Assembly (NCBI RefSeq): GCF_029626225.1
Contig: NZ_JARUBP010000001.1
Span: 5,766,001 to 5,830,000 of the forward strand
Length of the DNA: 64,000 nucleotides
Reading direction: 5' to 3'
DNA from: Asanoa sp. WMMD1127
GTDB lineage: Bacteria > Actinomycetota > Actinomycetes > Mycobacteriales > Micromonosporaceae
Shown here: positions 62,071 through 64,000 of the stretch, one piece after another
Position numbering within the stretch: the stretch's first letter is position 1
Layout: each line of letters begins with the position of its first letter
Position numbers and translations under genes: made by a program
The notes under the pieces: generated by a model
Database searches by the model: none
Seen by the model: only the letters and a program-made list of their open reading frames with translations
Told to the model about the DNA's origin: nothing

Positions 62071-63164
62071 CGGTGCTGACCGTCAACGCCGGCTCGCACA
62101 GCCTGCACCTGGTGTTCGTCGAGGGCGAGCGGCCCGGCGCGCGGCTCGACCGGTCGGACCCGCCCGGTTCCGGTGAGGCGGCGGACGCGGTTCGGGCGTT
62201 CGTCGCCGCGCACAACCGGCCCCGGGCCGTCGCACACCGGCTCGTGCACGGCGGCGCCGTGGTGACCCGGCCGGTCACCGTCGACGACGACCTGCGACAC
62301 CGGCTCGACGCGGTGGCCGACCTCGCCCCGCTGCACGTGCCGCCGGCGTTGGCGCTGCTGGACCTCTTCCGGGACCTGCTGCCCGACGTCCCGCACGTGC
62401 TGTGCCCGGACACGGCCTTCCACGCCGACCTGCCTCCGCGGGCCGCGACCTTTCCGCTGCCGGCCGAGTGGCGGCGCCGGTTCGACCTGCGCCGCTACGG
62501 GTTCCACGGGCTGTCGTACGCGTACGCCACCCGGCGCGCCGCCGGGCTGCTCGGCCGCCCGGTCGACCAGCTCCACCTCGTGCTGGCCCACCTCGGCGGC
62601 GGTGACTCGGTCTGCGCGGTGCGCGCGGGCCGCAGCGTCGACACCTCGATGGGCCTGACGCCCCTGGACGGAGTGCCGATGAGCACCCGCTCCGGCGCGG
62701 TCGATCCCGGGATGCTGCTCTGGCTGCTCGACACCGGCCGGCTGACCCGCGACGAGCTCGCCGAGGGCCTCTACCGCTCGTCCGGGCTGCTCGGACTCTC
62801 CGACGGCCGCTCCGGCGACACCCGCGTTCTGGTGGCGGCGGCCCGCGACGGCGACGCCGACGCGGCCCTCGCCCTCGACGTCTACACCCATCGCGTGCGC
62901 CGGGAGATCGCCGCCGCCGCGACCTCGCTCGGCCGCCTCGACGCGCTGGTCTTCACCGGTGAGATCGGCTGGGACCAGCCGGAGGTACGCGCCGACATCT
63001 GCGCCGGCCTGCAGCTGCTCGGCGTCGCCGCGCCCACGATGGGCAACCGGCCGGACGACGGCCCGGTCAGTGCCCCGGACGCCGCGGTTGCCGTGCTGGT
63101 GATCCGCCCGCAGGAGGAGGTCCAGCTCGCCCGGGACACCGCGACCGCGCTCGCGGTGGACTGA
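62067..63164 (+). CDS. ackA: Acetate kinase, divergent
   Basis: A 365-residue ASKHA-fold kinase converting acetyl phosphate and ADP to acetate and ATP. It shows AHRLVHGG, CPDTAFHADLP, RRYGFHGLSYAYA, DTSMGLTPLDGVPMSTRSGA and FTGEIGWDQPEVR. Some near-invariant positions differ: NAGSHSLHLVF for NAGSSSLKF, AHLGGGDSV for AHLGNGAS and GEIG for GGIGE, and it is about 35 residues shorter than typical AckA. Coupling to phosphoketolase still supports acetate kinase as its function. Its stop abuts that of the convergent aldolase. Confidence 0.9.
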   Translation: MTVLTVNAGSHSLHLVFVEGERPGARLDRSDPPGSGEAADAVRAFVAAHNRPRAVAHRLVHGGAVVTRPVTVDDDLRHRLDAVADLAPLHVPPALALLDLFRDLLPDVPHVLCPDTAFHADLPPRAATFPLPAEWRRRFDLRRYGFHGLSYAYATRRAAGLLGRPVDQLHLVLAHLGGGDSVCAVRAGRSVDTSMGLTPLDGVPMSTRSGAVDPGMLLWLLDTGRLTRDELAEGLYRSSGLLGLSDGRSGDTRVLVAAARDGDADAALALDVYTHRVRREIAAAATSLGRLDALVFTGEIGWDQPEVRADICAGLQLLGVAAPTMGNRPDDGPVSAPDAAVAVLVIRPQEEVQLARDTATALAVD

Positions 63165-64000
63165 TCAGGTCGTCGAGGCCGCGTAGATGGCGGCGACGGA
63201 CGCGTCGAGATTGCGGTCGAACTCCTCGTCGCTCTGCTTCCGTTCCAGACCCTCCGTGAAGGCCCGGGAGAAGCTGGCGATGAGGTCGTGGTTGCGGGCG
63301 AGCCGTTCGGTGGCCTCCGGCCGGGAGTAGCCGCCGGAGAGGGCCACCACGCGGGCCACCTTCGGATGCCGGACGAGGTCCAGATAGAGATCGTCCTGGG
63401 TCGGGATGGAGAGCTTGAGCATCACCTGCCGACCGTCGGGCACGCCGCCCAGGCGGTCCGCCACGCCCTGCTTGAGCAGGTCTTCGGCGCGCGCCTTGGC
63501 CGGGCTTTCGATGTCGACCTCCGGCTCGAGGATCGGCATCAGGCCGGCGTCGAGGATCTGACCGGCGTACGCGAACTGCTGGTCCAGCACGGCGGCGATG
63601 CCACCCGGGTCGGCCGCGCTGATGAACGACCGCATCTTGGTGCCGAAGACCTGCCGATCGGTCGCCCGTCGCAGGAGGGAGTCCAGCTTCGTGAACGGCT
63701 TCATCAGCCGCACGCCGTCGGCCTCGTCGGCGAGCCCCTCGTCGACCTTGACGAAGGGCACCACGTTCTTCCGCTCCCACAGGTAGTGCGGGGCAGGCAG
63801 GTCGGCGATGTCCCGGTCCATCGTCTGCTCGAACAGGATGGCCCCGATGATCCGGTCTCCGGTGAACGCGGGGGAGGTGATCAACCGGCTGCGGAACTCG
63901 TGCATCAGGTCGAACATCTGCTTCTCGCCCGAGTAGTCCGACTCGGGCACGCCGTAGAGGGCCAGCGCCTTCGGGGTGCTGCCGCCGCTCTGGTCGAGGG
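63165..64000 (-). CDS. Class I fructose-bisphosphate aldolase, N-terminus outside window
   Basis: The visible part, 278 residues to the stop at 63165, is a class I aldolase of the bacterial type. It begins at the window edge inside the conserved LDQSGGSTPKALALYG and continues through MMHEFRSR-like FDLMHEFRSRLITSPAF, EPEVDIESPAKARAED and VMLKLSIPTQ, where the lysine should form the Schiff base. It interconverts fructose-1,6-bisphosphate and triose phosphates. Convergent with ackA; together with phosphoketolase the locus controls sugar phosphate flow. Confidence 0.93.
   Translation of the reverse strand, partial: LDQSGGSTPKALALYGVPESDYSGEKQMFDLMHEFRSRLITSPAFTGDRIIGAILFEQTMDRDIADLPAPHYLWERKNVVPFVKVDEGLADEADGVRLMKPFTKLDSLLRRATDRQVFGTKMRSFISAADPGGIAAVLDQQFAYAGQILDAGLMPILEPEVDIESPAKARAEDLLKQGVADRLGGVPDGRQVMLKLSIPTQDDLYLDLVRHPKVARVVALSGGYSRPEATERLARNHDLIASFSRAFTEGLERKQSDEEFDRNLDASVAAIYAASTT

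Overview
The window is a stretch of very GC-rich actinobacterial chromosome. Codons end almost always in G or C, GTG starts and GTGA stop/start overlaps are common, and the gene families (RamB-type regulator beside aceA/aceB, DUF3311 plus sodium:solute symporter, GAF-SpoIIE phosphatases, DUF4062-STAND protein, TIGR04222 protein, ESX-like small proteins) are typical of filamentous Actinobacteria. The overall flavour, including multidomain secreted enzymes behind LacI-type operators and many apparently leaderless promoters, fits Micromonosporaceae best; the genus cannot be fixed from the sequence. I see no rRNA, tRNA, IS element, prophage, CRISPR array or replication origin. No gene-free gap exceeds 300 bases.

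Layout. 1-8.9 kb: a frameshifted PLP decarboxylase, a GAF-SpoIIE phosphatase, a large catalase, two GNAT acetyltransferases, a PfkB sugar kinase, a GtrA protein and a small membrane protein. 9-18.7 kb: a DUF4062-STAND-TPR protein, a giant secreted ThuA/sugar-dehydrogenase/PKD/CBM/discoidin protein, a GAF-SpoIIE-HATPase switch protein, a 2H phosphoesterase and an aldo/keto reductase. 18.8-24.9 kb: the glyoxylate shunt (aceA-aceB, overlapping by one base) divergent from its probable regulator ramB, then a RecQ-like helicase. 24.9-32.8 kb: membrane proteins, SDRs (one a remnant), a compact ESX-like operon of four small genes, an MFS exporter under a MerR-type promoter and a secreted beta-propeller protein. 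32.8-42.6 kb: an Na+/H+ antiporter that lost its transport core, tandem LysR regulators, a monocarboxylate-type symporter pair, a GNAT, uncharacterised membrane proteins, a DUF1152 protein without a normal start codon, a PhyH oxygenase and a degenerate GH127 homologue. 42.7-49.6 kb: an arabino-oligosaccharide module (binding lipoprotein, two permeases, GH51 arabinofuranosidase) with LysR and LacI regulators and two LacI-like operators. 49.7-59.5 kb: a GGDEF-EAL protein, a universal stress protein coupled to an ion transporter, a PhoD phosphatase, an ABC-F protein with TetR regulator and clear operator, and a PAS-GGDEF cyclase. 59.7-64 kb: phosphoketolase and acetate kinase, translationally coupled, facing a class I fructose-bisphosphate aldolase cut by the window end.

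Theme. Much of the window concerns C2 and pentose carbon flow: arabinose release and uptake, phosphoketolase/acetate kinase making acetate and ATP, a monocarboxylate-type symporter, and the glyoxylate shunt under RamB to recover acetate. A second theme is signalling: two SpoIIE phosphatases, two cyclic-di-GMP proteins and a STAND ATPase. No complete new system is evident. The strongest leads are the ESX-like operon at 27.6-29.2 kb, the internally deleted antiporter and GH127 genes, the unusual start of the DUF1152 gene, and a set of strong but unassigned operators.
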